A DNA stretch of 64,000 bases, from positions 248,001 to 312,000 of the forward strand of contig CANMKK010000001.1 in NCBI GenBank assembly GCA_947498455.1, written 5' to 3'. Origin of the DNA: an uncultured Aquimarina sp. (GTDB taxonomy: Bacteria > Bacteroidota > Bacteroidia > Flavobacteriales > Flavobacteriaceae). Position numbers and translations under genes: made by a program. The notes beneath the pieces were generated by a model. It was not told the DNA's origin, searched no databases, and was given only the letters and a program-made list of their open reading frames with translations. Positions 26,956 to 35,533 of the stretch are shown piece after piece; the first letter of the stretch is position 1, and every line of letters begins with the position of its first letter.

Positions 26956-28074
26956 ATGATTACGATCAAAGAAATTAATACCAAGGCAGATTTAGCTACA
27001 TTTGTTAAATTTCCTTTTAAATTATATAAAGATTCCCCTTATTATGTTCCATCCATAATCAAAGAAGAAATGGATGTTATGAACCCAGAAAAAAATCCGG
27101 TTTTCAAGAATGCCGTAGCTAAGTATTTTCTTGCATATAAAGGTACTACTATTGTAGGAAGAATTGCTGCTATTATAAACTGGATCGAAGTAAAGGAACA
27201 AAAAAAACCAAAGGTTCGTTTTGGTTGGTATGATGTAGTTGACGATATAAATGTAACTAAGGCCTTATTAGAGAAAGTTGCAAAATTTGGACAACAACAC
27301 TCGTTAGAATATATGGAAGGCCCCGTTGGGTTTTCGAATATGGATAAAGCAGGTATTCTTATAAAAGGATTCGAAGAGCTTAATACAATGATTACCTGGT
27401 ATAACTACCCTTATTACCAAAAACACTTAGAACAATTAGGTTTTGAAGATGCAGCCACTTGGGTAGAGTATAAAATTAAAGTCCCAAAAGAAACAAAAGA
27501 CAAGGTAATTAAGTTTGCTAAAATAATTAAAGAACGATATCAACTTAAACTGCTTAAATTTAATAAAAGTAAAGAAATTCTTAAGTATGCAGACGATATG
27601 TTTGACTTACTAAACAAAACATATAGTAGCTTACAAACTTTTGTCCCTATCCAACAGTACCAGATAGAAATGTATAAGAAGAAATATCTTCCATATCTAA
27701 ATCCTGATTACATTACCTGTGTAGCGGATAAAACCGGAAAATTAATTGCTTTTTCTATTGTTATGCCCTCCTTCTCTAAAGCTTTAAAGAAGATGAATGG
27801 TAAAATATACCCTTTGAAATTCTTACATATACTTAAAGCACAGCGAAGAAATGACACTGCCGCCTTTTACCTTATTGGCGTGGATCCTGAATATCAAAAC
27901 AAAGGAGTTACCGCTCTAATTTTCAAAGAAATGAATGAAACTTTTCTTCGAAACGGCATTGAAATGGTAGAAACCAATCCCGAGTTAGAAGAAAACAAGG
28001 CAATTCAGGCTCTTTGGAATGATTATGAACATACACAACATAAAAAACGAAGAACGTACAGAAAGGAGATTTGA
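26956..28074 (+). CDS. GNAT-family N-acetyltransferase-like protein
   Basis: A 372-residue cytoplasmic protein. The C-terminal half has the acetyl-CoA-binding pattern of GNAT enzymes: FYLIGVDPEYQNKGVTALIF, where the Gln-Asn-Lys-Gly turn stands in for the Q/R-x-x-G-x-G/A loop, followed by VETNPELEEN. The N-terminal half (FPFKLYKDSPYYVPS, then GRIAAIIN and YMEGPVGFSNMDK) resembles a second, degenerate GNAT fold. Substrate unknown. It is monocistronic with its own -7 box and a hairpin terminator well downstream. I remember homologues occasionally named as a GTP cyclohydrolase; nothing in the sequence supports that. Confidence 0.78.
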   Translation: MITIKEINTKADLATFVKFPFKLYKDSPYYVPSIIKEEMDVMNPEKNPVFKNAVAKYFLAYKGTTIVGRIAAIINWIEVKEQKKPKVRFGWYDVVDDINVTKALLEKVAKFGQQHSLEYMEGPVGFSNMDKAGILIKGFEELNTMITWYNYPYYQKHLEQLGFEDAATWVEYKIKVPKETKDKVIKFAKIIKERYQLKLLKFNKSKEILKYADDMFDLLNKTYSSLQTFVPIQQYQIEMYKKKYLPYLNPDYITCVADKTGKLIAFSIVMPSFSKALKKMNGKIYPLKFLHILKAQRRNDTAAFYLIGVDPEYQNKGVTALIFKEMNETFLRNGIEMVETNPELEENKAIQALWNDYEHTQHKKRRTYRKEI

Positions 28075-28305
28075 TTTTCAAAAAAAGTAAATTGTTGATT
28101 TTGGTCAACTATTTTAAAAAAAAGTGCGTAAAACACCTAATGAGTACTTATTTTTTGAATTTCAAGGCAATATCAATAATGCCTAAGCATTGTCACTAAG
28201 TGTATTTCCGGAAACCATCATTTTGTTTTCAAGGCAAGGCTTGAGGAATCAAACTCTACACCATAATCCAGGATCAAAAAAGCACTATAATACTATATTA
28301 TAAAT

Positions 28306-28337
28306 AAAAAATCCGTCACTTTCGTAACGGATTTTTT
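28306..28337. terminator. Hairpin terminator, bidirectional
   Basis: AAAAAATCCGT (28306-28316) pairs with ACGGATTTTTT (28327-28337). It ends 24 bp before the stop of the convergent minus-strand PLP enzyme and can serve both directions. Confidence 0.85.
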
Positions 28338-28360
28338 ATTGTATTTTTTATATCAATTTA

Positions 28361-29620
28361 TTATTCACCCATAGCTTCTGCCACACTAGCCGAAATACGT
28401 TTATACGTTCCATTTTCCAAACGATCTCTAATCGAAGAAAAAGCTTCTAATGTTTCTTTTATATCCTCCATAGTATGTGATGCCGTAGGAATCAACCTAA
28501 GAAGAATCAATCCTTTCGGAATAACAGGATATACAACTATAGAACAAAATATGCCATAGTTCTCTCTTAAATCCTTTACTAACGCCATCGCCTCAGGAAT
28601 GCTTCCTTTTAGATATACTGGCGTTACACAACTTTGAGTAGTACCTAAATCGAATCCTCTATCCCTCAAACCATTTTGTAATGCATTAACATTATCCCAT
28701 AGTTTTTCTTTTAATTCTGGCATTGTTCGCAACATATCAAGACGTTTCAACGCCCCTACTACCAATTGCATCTGTAATGATTTGGCAAACATTTGCGAAC
28801 GCAAATTATATTTTAGATAATCTATAATCTCACGATCTGCCGCAATAAAAGCCCCAGTACTAGCCATGGATTTAGCAAATGTTGCAAAATAGACATCTAT
28901 TTCGTCTTGCACTCCTTGCTCTTCACCAGTTCCGGCACCTGTTTTTCCTAAAGTACCAAAACCGTGCGCATCATCAACAAATAATCTAAAATTATACTTT
29001 TTCTTTAGAGCTACTATTTCTTTTAACCTTCCTTGTTCTCCTCGCATTCCAAAAACCCCTTCAGAAATCAATAAAATTCCACCTCCGGTTTTTTCTGCCA
29101 TTTTGGTAGCCCTCATTAGGTTTTTGTCGATACTCTCGATATCATTATGCCTATACGTATAACGTTGTCCCTGATGTAACCTTACTCCATCAATAATACA
29201 TGCATGGGCATCCACATCATATACTATTATATCATCTTTACTTACCAAAGCATCAATCGTAGAAACCATTCCCTGGTATCCGAAATTCAATAAATACGCT
29301 GCTTCTTTATCCACAAACTCCGCAAGCTCATCTTGCAATTGCTCGTGAAGATCCGTATGCCCACTCATCATTCTAGCCCCCATAGGGTATGCAGATCCAT
29401 AGTCTTTTGCAGCATCAGCATCAACTTTTCGAACTTCATCCTTATTAGCTAAGCCCAAATAGTCATTAATACTCCAAGTAACTACTTCTCTTCCTTGAAA
29501 CTTCATTCTATTTGATATAGGCCCTTCTAACTTTGGAAAAACAAAATACCCCTCCGCTTGATCGGCCCATTTTCCTAAAGGTCCCTTGTCTTTATATATT
29601 TTATCAAATAAATCTTTCAT
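28361..29620 (-). CDS. Alpha-oxoamine synthase family PLP enzyme, probable cysteate C-fatty-acyltransferase (sulfonolipid synthesis)
   Basis: A 419-residue fold-type I PLP enzyme of the family containing serine palmitoyltransferase, KBL and BioF. Catalytic Lys250 lies in FATFAKSMASTGAF, DDAHGFGTLGKTG (216-228) binds the cofactor ring, and the N-terminus WSINDYLGLAN is standard. The N-terminal extension (GPLGKWADQAEGYFVFPKLEGP) differs from KBL and BioF and, from memory, matches the flavobacterial enzyme shown to condense cysteate with a branched acyl-CoA to make the capnine backbone. The upstream gene on the same strand encodes a cysteine-synthase-like enzyme that would supply cysteate. Other acyl-CoA:amino-acid condensations remain possible. 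An intrinsic terminator separates the pair, so readthrough or a second promoter is needed. Confidence 0.8.
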   Translation of the reverse strand: MKDLFDKIYKDKGPLGKWADQAEGYFVFPKLEGPISNRMKFQGREVVTWSINDYLGLANKDEVRKVDADAAKDYGSAYPMGARMMSGHTDLHEQLQDELAEFVDKEAAYLLNFGYQGMVSTIDALVSKDDIIVYDVDAHACIIDGVRLHQGQRYTYRHNDIESIDKNLMRATKMAEKTGGGILLISEGVFGMRGEQGRLKEIVALKKKYNFRLFVDDAHGFGTLGKTGAGTGEEQGVQDEIDVYFATFAKSMASTGAFIAADREIIDYLKYNLRSQMFAKSLQMQLVVGALKRLDMLRTMPELKEKLWDNVNALQNGLRDRGFDLGTTQSCVTPVYLKGSIPEAMALVKDLRENYGIFCSIVVYPVIPKGLILLRLIPTASHTMEDIKETLEAFSSIRDRLENGTYKRISASVAEAMGE

Positions 29621-29717
29621 CTACCGCAAATTTGATTTCTTTAAGTGTGCGAAAATACAGAAAATAGATGTGATGACATAATAATATTTTAAATCAACAC
29701 ACAAATTATTTTTTCAC

Positions 29718-29752
29718 AAAAAAAGCACCTGAAGTTACAGATGCTTTTATAT
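29718..29752 (-). terminator. Hairpin between the two PLP-enzyme genes
   Basis: On the minus strand AAAAGCATCTG pairs with CAGGTGCTTTT, with one U-G pair (29721-29731 and 29738-29748), followed by a run of T. It lies 18 bp after the cysteine-synthase-like gene. Confidence 0.75.
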
Positions 29753-29766
29753 TATATATTTTAAAT

Positions 29767-30807
29767 TTACTTAACAAACTGAACTTTTGTAGCATCTTCC
29801 TCATGTTTGCTATCAAAAAAACCTTGCTCTGTCATCCATTCATCACTAAACACTTTGCTCATATATCGAGATCCATGATCTGGTAAAATAATAACAACGT
29901 TACTACTTTCGTCAAATTCTCCTTGATCTGCAAGTTGCTTTACTCCCTGAAGAGCTGCACCACTAGTATACCCCAAAAACATTCCTTCACTCTTCACCAA
30001 TTCTCTTGCTGTATGAGCGCTATCTTCATCACTTACTTTCTCGAATTTATCAATAATATCAAAATCCGTAGCTGCGGGAATTAAATTTTTACCTAATCCT
30101 TCTATTCGGTATGGATAAATTTCATTTTGATCAAACTCTTTTGTTTCGTGATACTTTTTTAAAACCGATCCATAAGCATCAATCCCTAATACCTTTATAT
30201 TGGGGTTTTGTTCTTTTAAATATTTTGCAGTTCCAGAAATAGTACCTCCAGTACCACAGCAAGCGACAAAATGAGTGATTTTACCATTTGTTTGATTCCA
30301 GACTTCAGGGCCTGTCGTCTTATAATGTGCTTCAATATTTAATTCATTGAAATATTGATTTATATATACTGATCCTTTTATTTCTTCATGAAGCCTTTTA
30401 GCAACTTGATAATAAGATCTGGGATCATCAGCACTTACATGTGCTGGACACACATATACTTTTGCCCCCATATTCTTAAGCATTGCAATTTTATCTTTTG
30501 AAGACTTAGAACTTACAGCGAGTATGCAATCATAACCTTTAATGACACTAACCATTGCTAAACTAAATCCTGTATTACCACTGGTAGTTTCAATAATTGT
30601 GTCTCCTGGCTTAAGAATACCTTTTCTCTCAGCTTCTTCAATAATATATAATGCTATTCGATCTTTAGTGGAATGTCCAGGATTAAAAGATTCTATTTTT
30701 GCATAGAAATTTCCTAAAAAGCCTTTCATAATTCTGTTTAATTTTACAAGTGGAGTATCACCTATAAGCTCTAAAACATTATTATAAGCCTGAATATCTT
30801 CTCTCAT
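29767..30807 (-). CDS. Cysteine synthase/CBS-like PLP enzyme, probable cysteate synthase
   Basis: A 346-residue fold-type II PLP enzyme. Lys48 in [11 protein letters not shown] holds the cofactor, TSGNTGFS (75-82) binds the substrate carboxylate, and [12 protein letters not shown] holds the phosphate. Generic cysteine synthases read P-A/G-G-S-V-K-D; here the loop is P-G-H-S-T-K-D, and the C-terminus has a distinct [17 protein letters not shown] segment. Together with its neighbour (28361) it fits a cysteate synthase that adds sulfite to an activated serine for sulfonolipid synthesis. A true cysteine or cystathionine beta-synthase cannot be excluded from sequence alone. It lies upstream of the acyltransferase and downstream of the oligopeptidase gene, all on the minus strand. 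Confidence 0.78.
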   Translation of the reverse strand: MREDIQAYNNVLELIGDTPLVKLNRIMKGFLGNFYAKIESFNPGHSTKDRIALYIIEEAERKGILKPGDTIIETTSGNTGFSLAMVSVIKGYDCILAVSSKSSKDKIAMLKNMGAKVYVCPAHVSADDPRSYYQVAKRLHEEIKGSVYINQYFNELNIEAHYKTTGPEVWNQTNGKITHFVACCGTGGTISGTAKYLKEQNPNIKVLGIDAYGSVLKKYHETKEFDQNEIYPYRIEGLGKNLIPAATDFDIIDKFEKVSDEDSAHTARELVKSEGMFLGYTSGAALQGVKQLADQGEFDESSNVVIILPDHGSRYMSKVFSDEWMTEQGFFDSKHEEDATKVQFVK

Positions 30808-30895
30808 AAGGTTGTGTTTTATCCAAATTTGCAGAACGATTAGGGGAGCTACAAACTGTTACAAAAACGATGCGAAGTTACGTTATTTTTTTTAA

Positions 30896-33031
30896 TTAAT
30901 TCTTTATACCTTCTAAATCTAATAAAAAAGCATATTCTTCTGCCACTTCCTTTAAGGCTTCGAATCTACCCGACGCACCTCCATGACCCGCTTCCATATT
31001 CGTATGAAGAAGAAGAATATTATCATCTGTTTTTAACTCTCTTAGTTTTGCAACCCATTTAGCAGGTTCCCAATATTGCACTTGAGAATCATGTAGCCCC
31101 GTAGTAACCAACATATTTGGATAATCTTGTGCTATTACATTGTCATAAGGGGAATATGATTTCATATATTCATAATATTCTTTTTCATTCGGATTACCCC
31201 ATTCATCATATTCTCCTGTAGTCAATGGAATACTATCGTCTAGCATAGTAGTTACGACATCTACAAACGGAACAGCCGCTACTACTCCATTATACAGTTT
31301 AGGTGATATATTTACTACAGCCCCCATCAATAAACCTCCTGCCGATCCTCCCATAGCATATAAATGATCCGATGAAGTATACCCTTCATTTATCAAAAAT
31401 TTAGAACAATCTATAAAATCTGTAAAAGTGTTTTTCTTTTTAAATAACTTACCATCTTCATACCAAGAACGGCCTAAATACTCCCCTCCTCTTACGTGTG
31501 CAATTGCATAAATAAATCCTCTATCCAAAAGACTTAAACGAACAGTAGAAAAATAAGGATCAATTGTAGAACCATAAGATCCATAAGCATATTGCAATAA
31601 TGGATTTTTACCATTTTTTTTGATTCCTTTTCTATACACCAAGGATACAGGGACTTTAGTTCCATCTTCGGCTGTAGCCCACACTCTTTCTGACGTATAA
31701 TTATTTTTATCAAACTTACCTCCTAAAACCTCTTGCTCTTTCTTAACTTCTTTTTCCTTCGTCTCCATATCAAAATCTATTACAGAGTTTGGAGTTGTAA
31801 GAGAATTATATGAATATCTTAATATTTTAGTATCAAAATCAAGATTGGTACTCACATAAGCTGTGTAAGTTTCATTATCAAAAGGAAGGTAATAATCAGA
31901 AGAACCGTCCCATTTTTTAATATTTATTTTATTTAATCCATTACTACGTTCACTGACAACAAGATAATCCTTAAAAATATCTACATCCTCTAACAATACA
32001 TCGGGACGATGCGGAATTAGATCTTTCCAATTTTCTTTAGAAGTATTTTCTTCCCCAACCTTCATCAGTTTAAAGTTCTTGGCATTATCAATATTTGTTA
32101 ATACATAAAAACTATCTTGATAATGTGCAATTCCATATTCTAACCCTCGTACCCTTGGTTGAAATATTTTAAACTCACCAGTAGGATTATCTGCTTTTAG
32201 TATACGATATTCTGAAGTAAGTGTACTTGCAGATCCTATAACTATATATTTTTTGGATTTCGTTTTATATACAAACGTATTAAAAGTATCATCTGTTTCA
32301 TTAAAAATCTCAACATCTTCAGAGACATCCGCACCTAAAAAATGCCTGTATACCCTATCAGATCTTAAGGTTTCATCATCTTTTTTGGTATAAAACAGCG
32401 TTTTACTATCACTTGCCCAGGTACTTCCTCCCGTAGTTGTTTCGATTACCTCGGGATATACTTGTCCTGTTACCAGGTTTTTAATTCTAATCGTGTATTT
32501 TCTCCTACTGATTGTATCTATCCCAAATGCAATTAAAGTATTATCTGGACTCACGTTCAGCCCCACCATTTTAAAGTAACTATGTCCTTCTGCTTCCTTA
32601 TTACAGTCAAATAGTATTTCTTCCGGAGCATCTAGGCTTTCTTTTTTTCTGGAATATATTGGGTAATCTTTTCCTGTCTCATAACGGGTGATATACCAGT
32701 ATCCATTTAGTTTATAAGGCACAGATGCATCATCCTCTTTAATGCGTCCTTTCATCTCTTCAAAAAGATTACTTTGAAAATCTTTAGTATGAGCAGTCAT
32801 TACATCATTATAATCATTTTCACTAGTAAGATAATCAAGTACTTTTTTATCTTCTTTGTCATTAAGCCAAAAATAATTATCTATACGAACATCGTCATGT
32901 TTTTCCAGACGTTCTGGCTGCTTAACTGCTATTGGTTGTTTTGTTTTTATCTCCAATGGGTTCTTGTCTTTTTGTTTACACGAAATTGCAAAAGTAATTG
33001 TTAAAAGAAAAATAAGTTGTATTCTTTTCAT
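30896..33031 (-). CDS. Oligopeptidase B-like S9 family lipoprotein
   Basis: A 711-residue prolyl-oligopeptidase-family peptidase. The signal peptide ends in Phe-Ala-Ile-Ser-Cys18 and then Lys-Gln-Lys, so it is a lipoprotein, probably periplasmic. A beta-propeller fills roughly residues 60-420, and the alpha/beta-hydrolase domain carries catalytic Ser563 in MGGSAGGLLMG. The Asp (LVTTGLHDSQV) and His (NMEAGHGGASG) of the triad are also clear. The IAHVRGGEYLGRSWYEDGK segment is typical of oligopeptidase B, which cleaves short peptides after basic residues. The ATG at 33031 gives a proper lipoprotein signal; the frame extends only to a TTG. It is divergent from ybaB. Confidence 0.92.
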   Translation of the reverse strand: MKRIQLIFLLTITFAISCKQKDKNPLEIKTKQPIAVKQPERLEKHDDVRIDNYFWLNDKEDKKVLDYLTSENDYNDVMTAHTKDFQSNLFEEMKGRIKEDDASVPYKLNGYWYITRYETGKDYPIYSRKKESLDAPEEILFDCNKEAEGHSYFKMVGLNVSPDNTLIAFGIDTISRRKYTIRIKNLVTGQVYPEVIETTTGGSTWASDSKTLFYTKKDDETLRSDRVYRHFLGADVSEDVEIFNETDDTFNTFVYKTKSKKYIVIGSASTLTSEYRILKADNPTGEFKIFQPRVRGLEYGIAHYQDSFYVLTNIDNAKNFKLMKVGEENTSKENWKDLIPHRPDVLLEDVDIFKDYLVVSERSNGLNKINIKKWDGSSDYYLPFDNETYTAYVSTNLDFDTKILRYSYNSLTTPNSVIDFDMETKEKEVKKEQEVLGGKFDKNNYTSERVWATAEDGTKVPVSLVYRKGIKKNGKNPLLQYAYGSYGSTIDPYFSTVRLSLLDRGFIYAIAHVRGGEYLGRSWYEDGKLFKKKNTFTDFIDCSKFLINEGYTSSDHLYAMGGSAGGLLMGAVVNISPKLYNGVVAAVPFVDVVTTMLDDSIPLTTGEYDEWGNPNEKEYYEYMKSYSPYDNVIAQDYPNMLVTTGLHDSQVQYWEPAKWVAKLRELKTDDNILLLHTNMEAGHGGASGRFEALKEVAEEYAFLLDLEGIKN

Positions 33032-33039
33032 AATATTCC

Positions 33040-33072
33040 TTTGGTTTATTAACAAGCAAAGTACTAATTTTG
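33040..33072 (+). promoter_or_regulatory. Flavobacterial promoter for ybaB
   Basis: TTTG at 33040-33043 and TAATTTTG at 33065-33072 with 21 bp between them, matching the -33/-7 consensus; the -7 box ends 28 bp before the ATG. Confidence 0.7.
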
Positions 33073-33100
33073 TTATTAATAAATTCTAAAATAAACACAA

Positions 33101-33424
33101 ATGTTTGGAGACATGATGGGTATGATGGGTAAGCTTAAAGAAACCCAAAAAAAAGTAGAAGAAACAAAAAAACGACTTGATACTGTATTAGTGGATGAAA
33201 ATAGCTCTGATGGTTTACTAAAAATTACTATCACCGCCAATAGAGAACTTAAGAGTATTTCTATTGCTGATGAATTGCTTGCCGATAAAGAGCAGCTAGA
33301 AGATTACCTGATCCTTACAATCAATAAAGTAATTACTAAAGCTAGTCAGGTTAATGAAAGTGAATTGGCTGCAGTAGCTAAAGAAGGAATGCCTAACATT
33401 CCGGGGCTTGACTTGTTTAAATAG
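33101..33424 (+). CDS. YbaB/EbfC family nucleoid-associated protein
   Basis: A 107-residue DNA-binding dimer. The Met/Gly-rich start ([21 protein letters not shown]), a long helix, the three-strand sheet ([19 protein letters not shown]) and the C-terminal helix ([17 protein letters not shown]) are the EbfC fold. Length is normal. In many bacteria it lies next to dnaX and recR, but here it stands alone, downstream of its own promoter and divergent from the S9 peptidase. It may affect chromosome organisation and transcription broadly. Confidence 0.93.
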   Translation: MFGDMMGMMGKLKETQKKVEETKKRLDTVLVDENSSDGLLKITITANRELKSISIADELLADKEQLEDYLILTINKVITKASQVNESELAAVAKEGMPNIPGLDLFK

Positions 33425-33573
33425 CTTAAAGAATACTTTCTATAAAAAAAGAGGCTGTCCAAAAAGAAAATTTCAGCAAAATTAGATTGAATTATTATCT
33501 ATTATTTCTATTAAAACTTAAAATATTTTCAATAAATATTTGATTTAAAGCTTAATATTGAATAATTCACAAC

Positions 33574-33614
33574 AAAAAAAGAGGGTGTTTGACTTTTCAG
33601 ACACCCCTTTTTTT
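33574..33614. terminator. Hairpin terminator between ybaB and the OmpA gene
   Basis: A-tract plus GAGGGTGT (33574-33588) pairs with ACACCCC plus T-tract (33601-33614), with a single bulged base. It serves the minus-strand OmpA gene and probably also ybaB. A similar half-site (AGAGGCTGTCC) lies near 33451 without a partner. Confidence 0.75.
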
Positions 33615-33633
33615 GTGTAAATAATTAGCTTGA

Positions 33634-34740
33634 TTAATTATTTATTAATCTAAATTCTGTTCTCCTATTGGATGCATGCTGACGCTCTGTGCAAGAAACA
33701 CCATCAGCACATCTATTTTTCAATCTATTCTCTCCATAACCATTAGCTACTAAACGGCTTCCATTAACACCTTTAGACAATAAATAAGTAACAACTGCTT
33801 GCGCTCTTTTCTCAGAAAGGTCTTTATTGCTTGCTTTAGTACCTCTGGAATCTGTATGCGAAGCAATTTCCATCTTAGTCCCTGGGTTATTTGCCAATAC
33901 AGGCATTAATCTCGTATCGATAATACTTTTAGCCTCAGAAGTTAACGTTGAACTTGATACATTCCAATTAATTGGTAATGCAGAATACTCAACTAAAGAA
34001 CATTCTACCTCTTTCCAAGTGGTTAATCCACCTTTTTGAGTTAAAACCTCTTTAGAAACTGTTTTAAAGGTAGCCGGCACAATAACTTCTTCTGAATATG
34101 CTTCTTTATCTATAACTGTTTTAGTTATAGTAGCATATTCTGCAGGAATTTCTTCTTCTACAACTCTAGCTGGTTGTGCAATTACTTTTTTAGTATAAGT
34201 ACTGCTTTTTTCTGCAATATCAGAACTAGTTAAACTGGCGTCAGAACTTAATGTTTTTACCGGAATAGTAGTAAATTCTGCAGGGTAGCCCTTATAACAC
34301 CAGTAGCGGCAGTCATCTGGATTACCTGATGCACAATCTGGAGCAGGTGATCCTAGCTCCCATTGTGCATAAGCTGGTTTAATCTCCACTGTTTCTGCAC
34401 CGGTACCAAACTTAGCTGGAACCACACTTAAAGCGGAAGCTTTTTGCTTTTTAATAAATGTTACTGTTTCAGTAGCATACTTTGCTGGAATTACACTTAA
34501 TTTTTTTGCAGCTTCCTTAACTAAAACTTTTTCCGTAACTGTTTTGTAAGTAGCTGGATAAGTCTTTAATTTTTTATACTCTGGAGTTATTTGAACTTGT
34601 ACTGTTTGATTCTCATAAATATCAGGTGTAGTACAACGAACATAACATTTTCCCGGCTCAGGGTTCGCAGGTAAATCTTGAGCATTGAGGGTAAAAAGCC
34701 CTAGGCCAAATAAAATTACAATGAGTGTGATTTTTTTCAT
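33634..34740 (-). CDS. OmpA-family outer-membrane/peptidoglycan-binding protein with Pro-Ala-Tyr repeats
   Basis: A 368-residue exported protein (signal peptide ends Leu-Phe-Thr-Leu-Asn-Ala-Gln). The C-terminal OmpA domain (about 255-368) contains the peptidoglycan-binding pattern MEIASHTDSRGTKASNKDLSEKRA, cut here to its core TDSRG...LSEKRA, and ANGYGENRL. The N-terminal 230 residues are not a beta-barrel but a series of five or six repeats of the form Thr/Ile-Pro-Ala-x-Tyr/Phe-x-Thr-x-x-x-x-Val (YPATYKTVTEKV, IPAKYATETV, IPAEYATITKTV, VPATFKTVSKEV). A Cys-bearing insert (PDDCRYWCYKGYPA) may form a disulfide. It may be a rigid periplasmic or surface spacer. Function inferred from the OmpA domain only. 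Confidence 0.85.
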   Translation of the reverse strand: MKKITLIVILFGLGLFTLNAQDLPANPEPGKCYVRCTTPDIYENQTVQVQITPEYKKLKTYPATYKTVTEKVLVKEAAKKLSVIPAKYATETVTFIKKQKASALSVVPAKFGTGAETVEIKPAYAQWELGSPAPDCASGNPDDCRYWCYKGYPAEFTTIPVKTLSSDASLTSSDIAEKSSTYTKKVIAQPARVVEEEIPAEYATITKTVIDKEAYSEEVIVPATFKTVSKEVLTQKGGLTTWKEVECSLVEYSALPINWNVSSSTLTSEAKSIIDTRLMPVLANNPGTKMEIASHTDSRGTKASNKDLSEKRAQAVVTYLLSKGVNGSRLVANGYGENRLKNRCADGVSCTERQHASNRRTEFRLINN

Positions 34741-34972
34741 AGTTGATGATTTTCGTGGTTATTATTATGTTATTCTTAAAGATACAAAAATATGGACTCG
34801 AAAAAAAACTGTTAAAATTAGTATTTAACAAAATTTTGATATTTTCGATAAGTTGTATTTTTATCCGACGAATGGATGTACAGAAGTTATATTGTGAGTT
34901 TTTATATTTTTCTTTCTGCCAATATTTACATAATTTTATACAAATCATTGAAACTAATTAAATTTCGAAAAT

Positions 34973-35293
34973 ATGTTTGAACTCAAAAATAAGGAAGGAT
35001 CTAATTATCATTTTACCTTAAAAGCAAAAAATGGACAAGTTATTCTAAGTAGCGAAGTATACAATAGTAAAGCTTCTGCTACAAATGGAATTGAATCTGT
35101 ACAAAAAAATGCGTCAGAGGATGGACGATATGAAAGAAAAACCGCAAAGGATGGTAGGTTCTTTTTTAATTTAAAAGCCGCTAATGGACAAGTAATTGGC
35201 AGTAGTCAAATGTATTCTTCAGAATCAGGAATGGAAAACGGTATTAATTCCGTAAAAGAAAATGCTCCTGGAGCAGAAACAAAAGAAATTTAA
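34973..35293 (+). CDS. DUF1508 (YegP-like) protein, two repeats
   Basis: A 106-residue cytoplasmic protein made of two ~48-residue DUF1508 repeats: FTLKAKNGQVILSSEVYNSK...GIESVQKNA and FNLKAANGQVIGSSQMYSS...GINSVKENA. This is the compact YegP fold; function is unknown. Length is typical for the two-repeat form. It is divergent from the OmpA gene and followed by a 56-bp palindrome. Confidence 0.9.
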   Translation: MFELKNKEGSNYHFTLKAKNGQVILSSEVYNSKASATNGIESVQKNASEDGRYERKTAKDGRFFFNLKAANGQVIGSSQMYSSESGMENGINSVKENAPGAETKEI

Positions 35294-35477
35294 TCTTATT
35301 TTCATTAGTATCTGAAACTTTTAAATAAAGATTATGCTACTAAAGAAAGGATGAATATCGGTATATTATATTTTCAATTTACAAAAACTTTGAAAATATA
35401 AATTACTATAAATCAAATAACTATATTTTTTAAAAAAAAAACTGTTTTTCAGTATATTAATTTTAATACTATAATTC

Positions 35478-35533
35478 TCATAAACAAATCCCGCTTAAGA
35501 AAACATGTTTTCTTAAGCGGGATTTGTTTATGA
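35478..35533. terminator. Perfect 56-bp palindrome, probable bidirectional terminator
   Basis: Every base from 35478 to 35505 is complementary to its mirror from 35506 to 35533, giving 28-bp arms with no central spacer. The core is CGCTTAAGAAAACATG and its complement. It includes the stop codon of the minus-strand aldolase gene. It lacks a long T-tract but its stem is far stronger than a normal terminator. Confidence 0.75.

Noticed and set aside
28361..29620. 2-amino-3-ketobutyrate CoA ligase (kbl) or BioF
   Set aside because: The N-terminal extension and the adjacent cysteate-synthase-like gene do not fit; no threonine dehydrogenase or biotin genes are near.
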